Positions 18,935 through 28,286 of a stretch of 64,000 nucleotides of DNA are shown here, in pieces. Numbering within the stretch: the stretch's first letter is position 1; each line of letters opens with the position of its first letter. A program made the position numbers and the translations under genes. Source of the DNA: Candidatus Nitrosopelagicus sp. (GTDB taxonomy: Archaea; Thermoproteota; Nitrososphaeria; Nitrososphaerales; Nitrosopumilaceae); contig JAOJYB010000001.1 in the NCBI GenBank assembly GCA_028242535.1, positions 1-64,000 of the forward strand, read 5' to 3'. The notes below the pieces were generated by a model, which worked only from the letters and a program-made list of their open reading frames with translations, was not told the DNA's origin and made no database searches.

Positions 18935-20266
18935 CTAAGCACTGATTGATTTTGTGCCTAGGAGACTCTTGTATAGAGAGATGGCATCCTCTTCATTACT
19001 AGGACCCACGACTACAGCCGAGCCCTTCTTCATGAAACTGACTGAGAGATCATTTGTACGCATGGATAATCCCAAGTCCCCCTGATTTTCCACTTTAAAT
19101 CCCCTCTCTTTTGCTATTGTAGTAACATCTGCAACATCAAGATTCACCTCATATGTAGGAGTGATTGAAAAGGTTCTTTTTCCCATGTTTCTGCCACATA
19201 ATTCTTCTAAGATTAATTCCTGTTTTGGAGTATCTATCTTTTTGCCAGACCCACAAACAGAACATTCTTCTTGTCTGAAGGTTTTAACAGATGAAAATTC
19301 TAAATTCTCCAAGTCAATAGATAGAAATTTTTCTGAGGACTTTGGTTTTTTTCCAATTAAAACATCAACTGCTTCGTACACTTCTATTCCACCAACAATA
19401 GAAAGTATTGAAGGATGTACACCTTGTATACTACAAGTTGGCATTGCATCTTCATCCAATGCAGGAAACATGCAATGATAACATGCAGTTTCATTTGGTA
19501 AAACTGTAAAGACTTGACCTGTAACACCAACTGCAGCACCTGTAACAAACGGAATGTTTTTTTCAACACATGCTTTGTTTAATGAGTAGCGTGCATTAAC
19601 ACTGTCAAGTGCATCAATTACAACGTCACATCCATCAATGATGTCAGCAGCATTGTAATCATTTATAGAAACAGGTAATGCTTCAATTTCTACATTAGGG
19701 TTTAATTTTTTTAATTTTTTTTCTGCAACTTCAACTTTAACTTGTCCAACATCATCTTCGTTAAACATTGTTTGTCTATGTAAATTAGATAATTCAATTA
19801 CATCTCTATCAACAATTCTTAGTTTCCCAACACCCATTGCTGCAAGTCTAGTTGTTATTGGATTACCTAAACCGCCAACACCAACAACACAAGCTTTGGA
19901 GTTTTTTAATTTTAATTGTCCGTCGTAACCAATTTGTTCCAACATTACTTGACGTGAATATTGATCTAATTCTTTTTCAGACAGGTCTGAACCGCCAGCA
20001 ACAGCAGGCAAAATGTAAACTTCGTCATTTTCATTTAGCGGAGTGTCAAGACCATTATCAAACGCTGCATTTTTTCCATTGATGTAAATGTTAATTAGAG
20101 AACGTGGTGAACCGTCTGCTTCCAAAACTTTTCTCTTAAAGTCATCACCCATAATTTCAGAAATTTTTTCAAAGGATTCTTTGAGGGTGGATGCGTCTAG
20201 TTCTGTTTTTTTCTCACCACCACCAGCATTAAGTACAGATGGAATTGTGAAGGTAATTTTTGTCAT
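18935..20266 (-). CDS. MoaD/ThiS-like domain fused to an E1-like (MoeB/ThiF) enzyme
   Basis: A 443-residue fusion. Residues 1-92 are a ubiquitin-like sulfur carrier of the MoaD family ending in V-A-G-G (G91-G92). Residues 93-345 are an E1-like adenylyltransferase: nucleotide loop G-V-G-G-L-G-N (129-135), the D-x-I-E-x-S-N-L-x-R-Q motif around 155-165, zinc Cys pairs C262-x2-C265 and C335-x2-C338, and candidate catalytic C278 in M-P-T-C. Residues 346-443 are an extra unassigned domain. E1 enzymes adenylate the free C-terminal glycine of a carrier; here the diglycine is internal, so it cannot be used unless the chain is cut. The gene follows the threonine-synthase-like gene by 9 bases on the same strand. 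Molybdopterin, thiamine or cysteine/homocysteine sulfur transfer are all possible. Confidence 0.88.
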   Translation of the reverse strand: MTKITFTIPSVLNAGGGEKKTELDASTLKESFEKISEIMGDDFKRKVLEADGSPRSLINIYINGKNAAFDNGLDTPLNENDEVYILPAVAGGSDLSEKELDQYSRQVMLEQIGYDGQLKLKNSKACVVGVGGLGNPITTRLAAMGVGKLRIVDRDVIELSNLHRQTMFNEDDVGQVKVEVAEKKLKKLNPNVEIEALPVSINDYNAADIIDGCDVVIDALDSVNARYSLNKACVEKNIPFVTGAAVGVTGQVFTVLPNETACYHCMFPALDEDAMPTCSIQGVHPSILSIVGGIEVYEAVDVLIGKKPKSSEKFLSIDLENLEFSSVKTFRQEECSVCGSGKKIDTPKQELILEELCGRNMGKRTFSITPTYEVNLDVADVTTIAKERGFKVENQGDLGLSMRTNDLSVSFMKKGSAVVVGPSNEEDAISLYKSLLGTKSISA

Positions 20267-20275
20267 TTTATCTAA

Positions 20276-21496
20276 TCATCCTATTACTGCTGAGATTTTT
20301 GCAACATCAGCCTGCATTACTTGTGGTTTTGTGAGTACGCTCATTATTGATTCAGTGGCTTTGAGACCATTACCAGTTACATAACAAACAGTAGTTTCAT
20401 CCTTGTCAATCTTTCCTTCTTCAACCATTTTTTTCAATACAGAAACAGATACACCGCCGGCAGGTTCTGTGAAGATTCCTTCTGTTTTTGCTAAAAGTAA
20501 AATTGCGTCTAAAATTTCTTTGTCATTTGTCTCTTCTGCAAATCCGTCATATTGTTTCAGTCTTTTTAAAACATAACGACCATCACCAGGATCACCAATT
20601 GCCAAACTCTTTGCAACAGTTTCTGGTTGCTCTACAGGAATTACTTTATCAGAATTTTTCTTAAATGCATCAACTATTGGTGCACATCCATGTGGTTGTG
20701 CACAATGCATATGCATTGAAGATAGATCATCAAGTAAAGAAACAGTTTGTAATTCTTCAAAGCCTTTACAAATTGCATTCAACATAGCACCGCTTCCAGT
20801 GGGAACTATAAGATGATTTGGAGTGTTCCAGTCTAGTTGTTCTGCAACTTCGTAGCCCAAGGTTTTGGAACCTTCAACATAATATGATCGCATGTTAATG
20901 TTAACTATACCAACACCTTTTCTGTCACCAATCTGTGCTGCAATTCTATTTGCTTCATCATATGTACCGTCAACTGAAATGTATTCCGCACCATAAGACA
21001 GTGCTTGTGCAATTTTTGCAGTTTCAATATCACTTGGTGCAAAAATGTAACAAGGTAAACTTGCTTTTGCTGCATGTGCAGCTGTTGCAGATGCTAGATT
21101 TCCAGTTGATGCACAACCAACTGACTTTAATCCAAATTCTTTTGCCTTTGAGATTGCAACTCCTGCAGGTCTATCCTTGAAAGAAAACGTTGGATTGACA
21201 GAATCATTTTTTATGTAAAGATTGTTTAGTCCCAATTCCTTTCCCAATTTTTCGGCTTTGATAAGAGGAGTCATTCCTGCCTCAATGCTTACAATATTAT
21301 TTTTGTCAACTATAGGAAGTAATTCAAAATAACGCCAGTATGTGTTTTCACGGTCTTTGAAGGTATCTTTGTTTACAGAGGGAAAATCATACTTTACGTC
21401 TAGAGGACCAAAGCACTCGTCACAAATATACTTGAAAGTAGGCTCGTATTCTTTCTTACATTCCCTACACTGAAGGTGATTTTTCCCCATATTCAT
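20276..21496 (-). CDS. thrC: threonine synthase family PLP enzyme
   Basis: A fold-type II PLP enzyme of 406 residues; by family it converts O-phosphohomoserine to threonine. An N-terminal zinc ribbon (C-R-E-C and C-D-E-C, residues 10-33) is typical of long archaeal and plant-like threonine synthases. The PLP lysine is in S-F-K-D-R-P, the phosphate loop in S-T-G-N-L-A-S and a glycine loop in G-S-G-A-M-L. Two in-frame ATGs (21496 and 21490) are possible starts. It heads a two-gene unit with the MoaD-E1 fusion. That pairing recalls the mycobacterial CysO-CysM system, where a related PLP enzyme takes sulfur from a ThiS-like carrier, so a sulfur-transfer role is a reasonable alternative. Confidence 0.85.
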   Translation of the reverse strand: MNMGKNHLQCRECKKEYEPTFKYICDECFGPLDVKYDFPSVNKDTFKDRENTYWRYFELLPIVDKNNIVSIEAGMTPLIKAEKLGKELGLNNLYIKNDSVNPTFSFKDRPAGVAISKAKEFGLKSVGCASTGNLASATAAHAAKASLPCYIFAPSDIETAKIAQALSYGAEYISVDGTYDEANRIAAQIGDRKGVGIVNINMRSYYVEGSKTLGYEVAEQLDWNTPNHLIVPTGSGAMLNAICKGFEELQTVSLLDDLSSMHMHCAQPHGCAPIVDAFKKNSDKVIPVEQPETVAKSLAIGDPGDGRYVLKRLKQYDGFAEETNDKEILDAILLLAKTEGIFTEPAGGVSVSVLKKMVEEGKIDKDETTVCYVTGNGLKATESIMSVLTKPQVMQADVAKISAVIG

Positions 21497-21536
21497 GATC
21501 TGAATGTCGTTTGTTCATAAAATGTCCTAATATTAA

Positions 21537-21553
21537 ATTAAGTAATACTTAAT
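21537..21553 (-). promoter_or_regulatory. palindrome upstream of thrC, possible operator
   Basis: ATTAAGT and ACTTAAT form a perfect 7-base inverted repeat around AAT, 41 bases before the thrC ATG. A TATA-like TTTAATATTA follows it immediately on the minus strand, placing the palindrome where archaeal Lrp-type activators bind, next to the BRE. Confidence 0.35.
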
Positions 21554-21727
21554 TTTGTTATCCAAAATTAGAATGATTTCCTCAGCAAAATTATGTAATT
21601 TTTTGGGAAAAAAATGTAAAATATGAAGATTCAAAGCAGAATCAAAAAAATAATGCAAAATTATAAAGAATATTTGAAAAATGCAAAGCTAAGAAAGTTT
21701 TATAGAATTAAGAAAAATTGAAAAAAT

Positions 21728-22270
21728 ATGAATAAAAGTGTTGGAATTGCCATAGCAGTTGGAATTGTAATAATTATCGGAGTGATAGGTTTTCAGATTT
21801 ATGATACAACATATCAGAAAAGTACTGTAGAAGAATTTCATAAAGATCAAGTGGGCATAAAGAATGTGGTTTATCAAGAGAATCCACAATTTTTACATGG
21901 ATTAAAAATTAACAAAGACAAGTATCTTGTTGGGGAGAAGATTTTTTTCAGTGTGCAAGGCATTCCAATGGGATTGAAAGATGCAGTTAGTTTCTACACA
22001 CCAGAAGGAATTTTGTTTATACAATATCCATTTGATGGAAACGAAAAAACTAATTTCAAACATTACTGGAAGCCATCATTGAATAAAAGATTGAATATTT
22101 GTGATGTAGAACAACTTGTTGGAGAATGGACTGTTTTGTTTGCAGGATTACCTAATGAGAAATTACATTTTCAAGTAACAAATGAGATATTACCTGGTTA
22201 TGAAGAATATTATGTTACATGTAATGAAATAGCATTGGAAATGCCAATAATGACTGATCCTACACCATAG
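21728..22270 (+). CDS. single-pass membrane protein with beta-sandwich domain, unknown
   Basis: A 180-residue protein. Residues 5-24 form a membrane anchor or uncleaved signal, and the rest is predicted to be a beta-sandwich outside the cell with two cysteines (in N-I-C-D and V-T-C-N) that could pair. Phrases such as L-V-G-E-K-I-F-F and T-P-E-G resemble the sandwich domain of the protein at 12420-13418. I do not recognise a family with known function. It is divergent from thrC over 231 AT-rich bases and convergent with hisF. The upstream gap holds the thrC palindrome and no other gene that I can see. Confidence 0.65.
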   Translation: MNKSVGIAIAVGIVIIIGVIGFQIYDTTYQKSTVEEFHKDQVGIKNVVYQENPQFLHGLKINKDKYLVGEKIFFSVQGIPMGLKDAVSFYTPEGILFIQYPFDGNEKTNFKHYWKPSLNKRLNICDVEQLVGEWTVLFAGLPNEKLHFQVTNEILPGYEEYYVTCNEIALEMPIMTDPTP

Positions 22271-22277
22271 AAATTAG

Positions 22278-23081
22278 CTAGTATCTAACCTGAATTCCAT
22301 TTTCTTTGATCATTTGTTTTACACGATATACTGAATGTGTTTCATAATGAAAGATTGATGCAGCAAGTGCAGCACTGACTTGAGTGTTTTGGAAAACATC
22401 AATCATGTCTTCAGGTTTTCCACAACCACCTGATGCAATAACAGGTATCCCAACTCCTTTAACAATTTCATTTGTTAACAAGATATCATAGCCATCCTTT
22501 GTTCCATCTCTATCAATACTGGTAAGTAATATTTCACCAGCCCCCAATTCTTCAATTTTTTTTGCCCAATCAACTACATCTAATCCAGTTTCTTTTTTTC
22601 CACCATATATGAAAACTTCAAACCAAAATTTTTTTCCTTTTTCAGAAAAGATATTTTTTCCTTTTTCTATGTTGTAATTACGTCTGGAATCAATCGCAAC
22701 AACTACACATTGTTTTCCAAATAATTCCATTAATTCAGTTATAACTTCTGGATTTTTTACGGCGCCAGTGTTTATAGCTACTTTGTCAGCACCATTCAAT
22801 AGAATATCTCGTGCATGCTGCAATGTTTTAACTCCACCACCAACTGTAAATGGAATGTCAATTACTTGTGCAATTTTTTTTACAAGAGATTTGATTGTCT
22901 CGCGTTGTTCAGATGAAGCAGTGATGTCTAAAAAAACTAATTCATCTGCGCCTTCGTTACTATACTTTTCAGCTAGTTGAACCGGATCACCTGCATCTTT
23001 GATTGATTCAAAATTTAGTCCTTTTACAACACGACCATTTGCAACATCAAGACATGGAATGATTCTTTTAGTTAGCGTCAA
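22278..23081 (-). CDS. hisF: imidazole glycerol phosphate synthase cyclase subunit
   Basis: HisF uses ammonia from HisH to convert PRFAR to imidazole glycerol phosphate and AICAR. The TIM barrel of 267 residues begins T-K-R-I-I-P-C-L-D with catalytic D12; the second catalytic Asp is in V-A-I-D-S. Phosphate-binding segments are V-G-G-G-V and A-S-G-G-C-G. A short insertion around residues 135-150 makes it slightly longer than usual. It overlaps hisA by 14 bases and is the last gene of the histidine operon. Confidence 0.96.
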   Translation of the reverse strand: MTLTKRIIPCLDVANGRVVKGLNFESIKDAGDPVQLAEKYSNEGADELVFLDITASSEQRETIKSLVKKIAQVIDIPFTVGGGVKTLQHARDILLNGADKVAINTGAVKNPEVITELMELFGKQCVVVAIDSRRNYNIEKGKNIFSEKGKKFWFEVFIYGGKKETGLDVVDWAKKIEELGAGEILLTSIDRDGTKDGYDILLTNEIVKGVGIPVIASGGCGKPEDMIDVFQNTQVSAALAASIFHYETHSVYRVKQMIKENGIQVRY

Positions 23082-23796
23082 TTTTTTTTGCCCCCTCTAT
23101 TGAAACTAGCCCTTCATAAAGTGCCTTTCCCAGAATAACTCCAAAAGGATTTATTTTTTTTACTTCACTAACATCCTCGATTTTTGATATTCCACCACTA
23201 GCAATCACATTACAATTGTTAATTTGACAAATTTTCTTCAATGATTCAAGATCAGGTCCTTGTAAAGTACCATCTTTAGATACATTTGTAGTAAGAAATT
23301 CAGTAAAACCATATTTTACAAATTCATTTGTTGCTTCATAGAGATCCACACCAGTATTATTTTGCCATCCATGAGTTACTATTTTCCCATCTATATGATC
23401 AATTGAGATTACTATACGCTCATTTCCAAATGATTTAATGAAATCATTTAGGATGTTTTCTTGTTCACTTTCTTTTAATTGCATTGCGATTGTACCAATT
23501 ACAGCACGAGATGTAAAATCTAAGACCTGGGAAATTTTTTCTTCGCTTCTCAATCCACCAGCAATTTGAATTGGGGTAGATATATTTTTAGAAATATCTT
23601 CAATTATCTTGATGTTTTCACCACGCCCTAGAGTTGCATCTAGATCAACAATGTGTATCATATCAGCTCCAGATGATTCCCATTTTTTTGCAATTTCTAC
23701 AGGATTATCACTGTAAATTGTTTTATTTTTTGGATCGCCCTTGTAGAGACGAACTACATTTCCATCCATCAGATCAATTGCAGGGATAATTTTCAT
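23068..23796 (-). CDS. hisA: ProFAR isomerase
   Basis: HisA isomerises ProFAR to PRFAR, the substrate of HisHF. The 242-residue TIM barrel starts M-K-I-I-P-A-I-D with the catalytic Asp at residue 8; the second acid is in I-V-D-L-D. Phosphate loops A-G-G-L-R and A-S-G-G-I-S are present. It overlaps hisH by 4 bases and hisF by 14. Confidence 0.95.
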   Translation of the reverse strand: MKIIPAIDLMDGNVVRLYKGDPKNKTIYSDNPVEIAKKWESSGADMIHIVDLDATLGRGENIKIIEDISKNISTPIQIAGGLRSEEKISQVLDFTSRAVIGTIAMQLKESEQENILNDFIKSFGNERIVISIDHIDGKIVTHGWQNNTGVDLYEATNEFVKYGFTEFLTTNVSKDGTLQGPDLESLKKICQINNCNVIASGGISKIEDVSEVKKINPFGVILGKALYEGLVSIEGAKKIDAN

Positions 23797-24401
23797 TTAG
23801 TACACACTCTAAGAAAGTTTTTGATCATTATCGAGCCTACTTTACCAGACTTTTCAGGATGAAATTGTGTCCCAAAAAACAATCCATTTTCCACAACAGC
23901 AGGCACTTTAATTCCATAATCTGCATTTGCTACGATAATTTTTTCATCATTTGGTTTTGCCCGATAAGAGTGAACAAAATAAACCCATGAATTATTGTCA
24001 ACACCTTCTAGAATTTTACTATCGTTAGTAATCTCTAGATTATTCCATCCCATATGAGGGATTTTCATAGTATTTGGAAGTAATACAACTTCACCACTCA
24101 TTACATCAAGACCACTTTCTTTTCCTTCTTGACTTTGTTGAAAAAACATTTCCATTCCAAGACATATTCCTAAAACAGGTATTTTGTCTTTAACAAAATC
24201 ATGAAATCCTAATGCCGAATAATCCCTAATACTTCTAATTGCAGGATCAAAATTTCCTACACCTGGCAACAACAAACCATCATATTTTTTTGATTGATCA
24301 AAGCTTGTGATAATATCAACATTGGCACCATTTTTTTCAAGCGAAGTCTTTAGACTAAAGATATTTCCAGCTCCATAATCAAAGATTGCAACATCTACCA
24401 T
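23793..24401 (-). CDS. hisH: imidazole glycerol phosphate synthase glutaminase subunit
   Basis: A class I glutamine amidotransferase of 202 residues that supplies ammonia to HisF. The nucleophile elbow is G-I-C-L-G-M-E and the His/Glu of the triad lie in F-H-P-E-K-S-G. The N-terminal D-Y-G-A-G-N and L-P-G-V-G are family motifs. The start overlaps the hisB stop by one base and the end overlaps hisA by 4. Confidence 0.96.
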   Translation of the reverse strand: MVDVAIFDYGAGNIFSLKTSLEKNGANVDIITSFDQSKKYDGLLLPGVGNFDPAIRSIRDYSALGFHDFVKDKIPVLGICLGMEMFFQQSQEGKESGLDVMSGEVVLLPNTMKIPHMGWNNLEITNDSKILEGVDNNSWVYFVHSYRAKPNDEKIIVANADYGIKVPAVVENGLFFGTQFHPEKSGKVGSIMIKNFLRVCTK

Positions 24402-24988
24402 TACATTGCGCCTTTGGTACTTGGTATTCCTTTTTGTTTTGGATCATTTGATGCTGCAATTCGTATTGCCACAGCCATTGATTTTATTGCAGCCTCAACT
24501 TTGTGGTGGTCATTATCTCCATACTTTACAGTAACGTGAATACAACAATTGAGGTTTTGTGCTAGAGAAAAGAAGAAGTGTTCTAAATCTTCTTTTGACA
24601 TTCCTTCAATCTTAGTTCTTTTAGTTAAGAGAGTTATTTTATGATGTTGTCTTTTTACTAGATCAAGTGATGTTTCAGCTAGAGATTCATCCATAGGTAC
24701 AGATGAGAAGCTAAATCTTGTGATTCCACTTCTATTTCCCAAAGCCTTGTCAATTGCACTTCCTATAGTAATTCCTACATCTTCAATCAAGTGATGTTCA
24801 ATTCCATCTTTTGATTTTGCTTTTACAGTCAAGTCAATCATCGAGTGTTTTCCAAATGAACCAATTAGATGATCTAAGAATTTGATTCCAGTATTGATTG
24901 TAGTTTTTCCAGTTCCATCTAGATTGATGATAACTGAAACATTGGTTTCTTTTGTTTCTCTTTTAAGGGTGGTTTTTCTTGGTTTCAT
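24401..24988 (-). CDS. hisB: imidazoleglycerol-phosphate dehydratase
   Basis: HisB dehydrates imidazole glycerol phosphate to imidazole acetol phosphate. The 195 residues are the monofunctional form. Metal-binding His motifs are visible: F-L-D-H-L near residue 37, E-H-H near 65, and H-H-K near 143 and 160. No phosphatase domain is fused, so histidinol phosphate must be hydrolysed by another protein; the HAD protein one gene upstream is the candidate. Confidence 0.95.
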   Translation of the reverse strand: MKPRKTTLKRETKETNVSVIINLDGTGKTTINTGIKFLDHLIGSFGKHSMIDLTVKAKSKDGIEHHLIEDVGITIGSAIDKALGNRSGITRFSFSSVPMDESLAETSLDLVKRQHHKITLLTKRTKIEGMSKEDLEHFFFSLAQNLNCCIHVTVKYGDNDHHKVEAAIKSMAVAIRIAASNDPKQKGIPSTKGAM

Positions 24989-25009
24989 GATATACTTGTT
25001 TGATTTCCA

Positions 25010-25972
25010 TCATACCAGATTTAATGCCTTCGGAAGTTCTTGAATTGATTTGAGAATGAAAGAGGCATTGTTTTTTTGAAATAATTCATATTTTAATTCA
25101 GGCTCATCACTTGAACCATAAATTGCACAAAATGATACATCAAAACCACGTTCTTTACATTTTTCAACCATCATCAAATCCTCCATTGAATCACCAATGT
25201 ATAAAGAACATTTGGAATTAATTCCGGAAATTGATTCTATTAGAGATTCAGGATTAGGTTTTGCTAGTTTCAAAGGACGATCCTCTAAAAATACAGAATT
25301 TTTTACATCGAAATTATCTAGAAAATTTTTCATTGAGTAGGAGAATGCAAATTTTCCTCGACCAGTAACTGTAGAAATTTTGGTTCCGAATCTATCATTT
25401 AATTTAGACATAAGATTTTCATCTAAAATAACATTATCCAAATCAATTAATGGATTATCAGAATATTGAGATTTTTCATTAAAGATTTCTTCATACAATG
25501 AAGATCCATAAAATAATTGATTAAAAATTCTGCGTATGTAGCTTTCTTTACTAGAGTTATTATAATCTAATTTTAATTTAATTTCAGTCAGATCAATATT
25601 TTGGTTATTAAAATAATTATCAACGGAATTTATTCCAGACTCATTTGCATTTTCAATTACATTAATGATTAGTTTTTCAAATTGAATGTTGGCTTTTTTG
25701 GATGCAACTAATGTCATTACAGTAGCATAAACTACTGCAACTTCATCATTAAATCCACCAGTAGATTTTAGACCATGTAATATTTTTGAGGTTACAACAT
25801 CATTAATCACATCATCAAATAATTCTTTCATGATTGCAGAGATTGTTTTGTTAATTGCATTATCATATGACTGTCTTATATCAACTAAAACACCATCACA
25901 ATCAAAAATGATTGAATCAAATTTTTGGATTTTCTGAATTATATCATCAGAAATATAAAATTCTTTGTTCAT
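25010..25972 (-). CDS. HAD-superfamily phosphatase, candidate histidinol-phosphatase
   Basis: A 320-residue haloacid-dehalogenase hydrolase. Motif I is D24-C-D26-G-V-L-V-D, motif II the Thr in T-V-T-G-R, motif III the Lys in A-K-P-N-P and motif IV G-D-S-M-E-D. About 175 residues between motifs I and II form a large helical cap, longer than in typical subfamily IA enzymes. It sits between hisC and hisB and overlaps hisC by 4 bases. The operon has no PHP-type or HisB-N phosphatase, so hydrolysis of histidinol phosphate to histidinol is the likely role; this rests on context, not on a recognised signature. Confidence 0.8.
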   Translation of the reverse strand: MNKEFYISDDIIQKIQKFDSIIFDCDGVLVDIRQSYDNAINKTISAIMKELFDDVINDVVTSKILHGLKSTGGFNDEVAVVYATVMTLVASKKANIQFEKLIINVIENANESGINSVDNYFNNQNIDLTEIKLKLDYNNSSKESYIRRIFNQLFYGSSLYEEIFNEKSQYSDNPLIDLDNVILDENLMSKLNDRFGTKISTVTGRGKFAFSYSMKNFLDNFDVKNSVFLEDRPLKLAKPNPESLIESISGINSKCSLYIGDSMEDLMMVEKCKERGFDVSFCAIYGSSDEPELKYELFQKNNASFILKSIQELPKALNLV

Positions 25973-27036
25973 TCTAAAAGATCACGTATTGCTAGTAAAA
26001 ATTTCGAGTTCATATCAGGAGTTCCAATTGTTACACGTAAACATCCTTTGTGTGATGCTAATTTTCCAAGTTTTCTAATAGATATTCCTTGTTCAATTAG
26101 TGCATTATACACACGTGTATCAGCACCTTTAGCATCAAATAATACAAAATTTGCATTAGAATCAAAGACATCAAAAGCATCATATTTTTTTAGGTTTTGG
26201 ATAATTCGTGTTCTTTGTTTTTTAATAATTTCAAAGATTGGAATGATTTGTTTAGATTTTTCTATAGCCAAAATCCCACATTCGATAGCGAGTGTATTTA
26301 GTGGATATGGGTATTGGATAACATTTGAAAAAACTTCTGTTAATTTTTTATCTGCAATCATATATCCAACGCGTAATCCAGCCAATCCAAATGCTTTGGA
26401 TAAAGTTTTTACTAAAATTACGTTAGGGTATTTTTTTACTAAACTAAGAACAGATGAATTTGAAAATTCTCCATATGCTTCATCGATTATGATAGGGCCT
26501 GAGAAAGATTTGATTAATTTTTCCATGTCTTTATTAGAAAATTGGAAGCCGGTCGGATTATTTGGAGAATCAAGATAGATCATATCAACAAACTTTGCTT
26601 TTTTGATAAAATCTTCAATACGTAAATCCATATTTTTTGAGAATGGAATTTTAACTTGATTTATTGAGTAAAGTTTGCATCTTTCTTCAAAGAATCCAAA
26701 TGTTGGAACAGATGTTAAGATTTTTGTTGATTTTGTACAAAGATTTGCTAAAATTAGATCAAGAATTTGATCAGAACCATTTCCAACTGAAATCATATTT
26801 TTTGGTACTTTCAAATATTTTGCAAGTGAATTAATAAAATTCTCAACTCCACCAAGAGGATATGTTCGAATGTCAGAACGTTTTTGAGCTTCACGAATTA
26901 ATTCTGTTTGGAATTCTTTTTTGATTGCAAGATTTTCGTTTGAATCTAGTTTCAATACATCATTAACTTTAGCTGGTTTTTGATATCCAGAAAGTTTTCC
27001 TAACTCATTTAATCTCTTTTCAAATTTTTTATTCAT
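25969..27036 (-). CDS. hisC: histidinol-phosphate aminotransferase
   Basis: A fold-type I PLP aminotransferase of 355 residues that makes histidinol phosphate from imidazole acetol phosphate and glutamate. The PLP lysine is in T-L-S-K-A-F-G-L-A-G. N-P-T-G and D-E-A-Y-G-E line the cofactor, and the last Arg lies in L-R-V-T-I-G. Overlaps of 4 bases with hisD and with the HAD gene show tight coupling. The related protein at 51245-52339 is the cobalamin-pathway counterpart. Confidence 0.94.
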   Translation of the reverse strand: MNKKFEKRLNELGKLSGYQKPAKVNDVLKLDSNENLAIKKEFQTELIREAQKRSDIRTYPLGGVENFINSLAKYLKVPKNMISVGNGSDQILDLILANLCTKSTKILTSVPTFGFFEERCKLYSINQVKIPFSKNMDLRIEDFIKKAKFVDMIYLDSPNNPTGFQFSNKDMEKLIKSFSGPIIIDEAYGEFSNSSVLSLVKKYPNVILVKTLSKAFGLAGLRVGYMIADKKLTEVFSNVIQYPYPLNTLAIECGILAIEKSKQIIPIFEIIKKQRTRIIQNLKKYDAFDVFDSNANFVLFDAKGADTRVYNALIEQGISIRKLGKLASHKGCLRVTIGTPDMNSKFLLAIRDLLE

Positions 27037-28286
27037 TTTAATCTCCTTTCCACAGCTTTGTAGTGATTTGGTAATCCTTCCGCATCAGTAAGTGTCTTTA
27101 AATTATCAGAAATTTCAGTTAAATCTGATTTTTTAGCCTTCACTATAGTTTGTAATTTTAGAAAGTCCAATACTGATAATCCTCCCCTGGTTCTACCAAA
27201 TCCATTAGTTGGGAGTATGTGATTTGTGCCTAAAAGATAATCACTAGCAGATGATGGAGTATTATTTCCAATTAAAACTAAACCAGGACCAGTAATCTTT
27301 TTGGATAATGTTTTAGCATCTTTCACCATCAATTCCATGTGTTCCGGTGCAATTTTATTTGCTAATTCAATTACATCATTTTGATTCTTACATACTGCAA
27401 TGAATCCATTCTTTGATATGCTTTGTTTTACAATAGAACTTCTCTCTACATCTGGAATTAATTTTTCAAGTGATTTTTGAATTTGTTTTGCCTTGGATTT
27501 TGATGTCGTAATAACAAAACACATTGTATCATTGCTGTGCTCTGCTTGAGATACAAGATCATATGTAATTAATTCAGGATCAGCACTTGAATCTGCTATA
27601 ATTCCAAGTTCGGTTGGTCCTGCAATCATATCAATGGAAGTTTCTTCACTTACAATTGCCTTAGCAATGCTAACGAACTTTCCTCCAGGTCCAACAATTT
27701 TATCTACTCTTGGTATTGATTTTGTTCCATATGCAAGTGCAGCAATTGCTTGTGCTCCACCTGCTTTGTAAATTTCTGCACCACAATTTTGTGCAACGGT
27801 GATTGTCATTGGATCAATTTTTCCATCAGAACTAGGTGGTGAAACAACTACAATTCTCTTGACTCCAGCTTCAGCAGCAGTAATTACAGACATTATTGCT
27901 GAACTTGGATACCTAGCCTGACCTCCAGGTATGTAACAACCTACACTAGGAATTGGTATAAAAGAAATGTTTGGGATTTTCTTGACTGATTCAATTAATC
28001 TCCTTTTGAGATTTTGCTGAGCCTTAGATAGTTTTATGGCAGATAATTGTAGTGCAGAAAATTCTGCATCAGTAATTTTTGCATTTTTAGACTCTTGTTT
28101 ATTTACACGCAACTGTGTTGTTTTTTTTCCATTGAATTTCTGTTCATATTTCTTTACAGCAATATCCCCATTCTTTCTAACATCATCTAGTATTGCTTGT
28201 ACAATTTTTCTATCTTTTTGTGAGGTTTTTTGACGCCTGGATTCTACGAATGTATCGACGTTACGAACCTGTAATATCTTGATCAA
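27033..28286 (-). CDS. hisD: histidinol dehydrogenase
   Basis: HisD oxidises histidinol to histidine in two NAD-dependent steps with a zinc ion. The 417 residues match the family length. A-E-H-S-N-D and P-E-H-M-E-L hold the zinc and catalytic residues, and Y-I-P-G-G near residue 118 is the conserved N-terminal signature. It overlaps hisG and hisC by 4 bases each. Confidence 0.95.
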   Translation of the reverse strand: MIKILQVRNVDTFVESRRQKTSQKDRKIVQAILDDVRKNGDIAVKKYEQKFNGKKTTQLRVNKQESKNAKITDAEFSALQLSAIKLSKAQQNLKRRLIESVKKIPNISFIPIPSVGCYIPGGQARYPSSAIMSVITAAEAGVKRIVVVSPPSSDGKIDPMTITVAQNCGAEIYKAGGAQAIAALAYGTKSIPRVDKIVGPGGKFVSIAKAIVSEETSIDMIAGPTELGIIADSSADPELITYDLVSQAEHSNDTMCFVITTSKSKAKQIQKSLEKLIPDVERSSIVKQSISKNGFIAVCKNQNDVIELANKIAPEHMELMVKDAKTLSKKITGPGLVLIGNNTPSSASDYLLGTNHILPTNGFGRTRGGLSVLDFLKLQTIVKAKKSDLTEISDNLKTLTDAEGLPNHYKAVERRLK

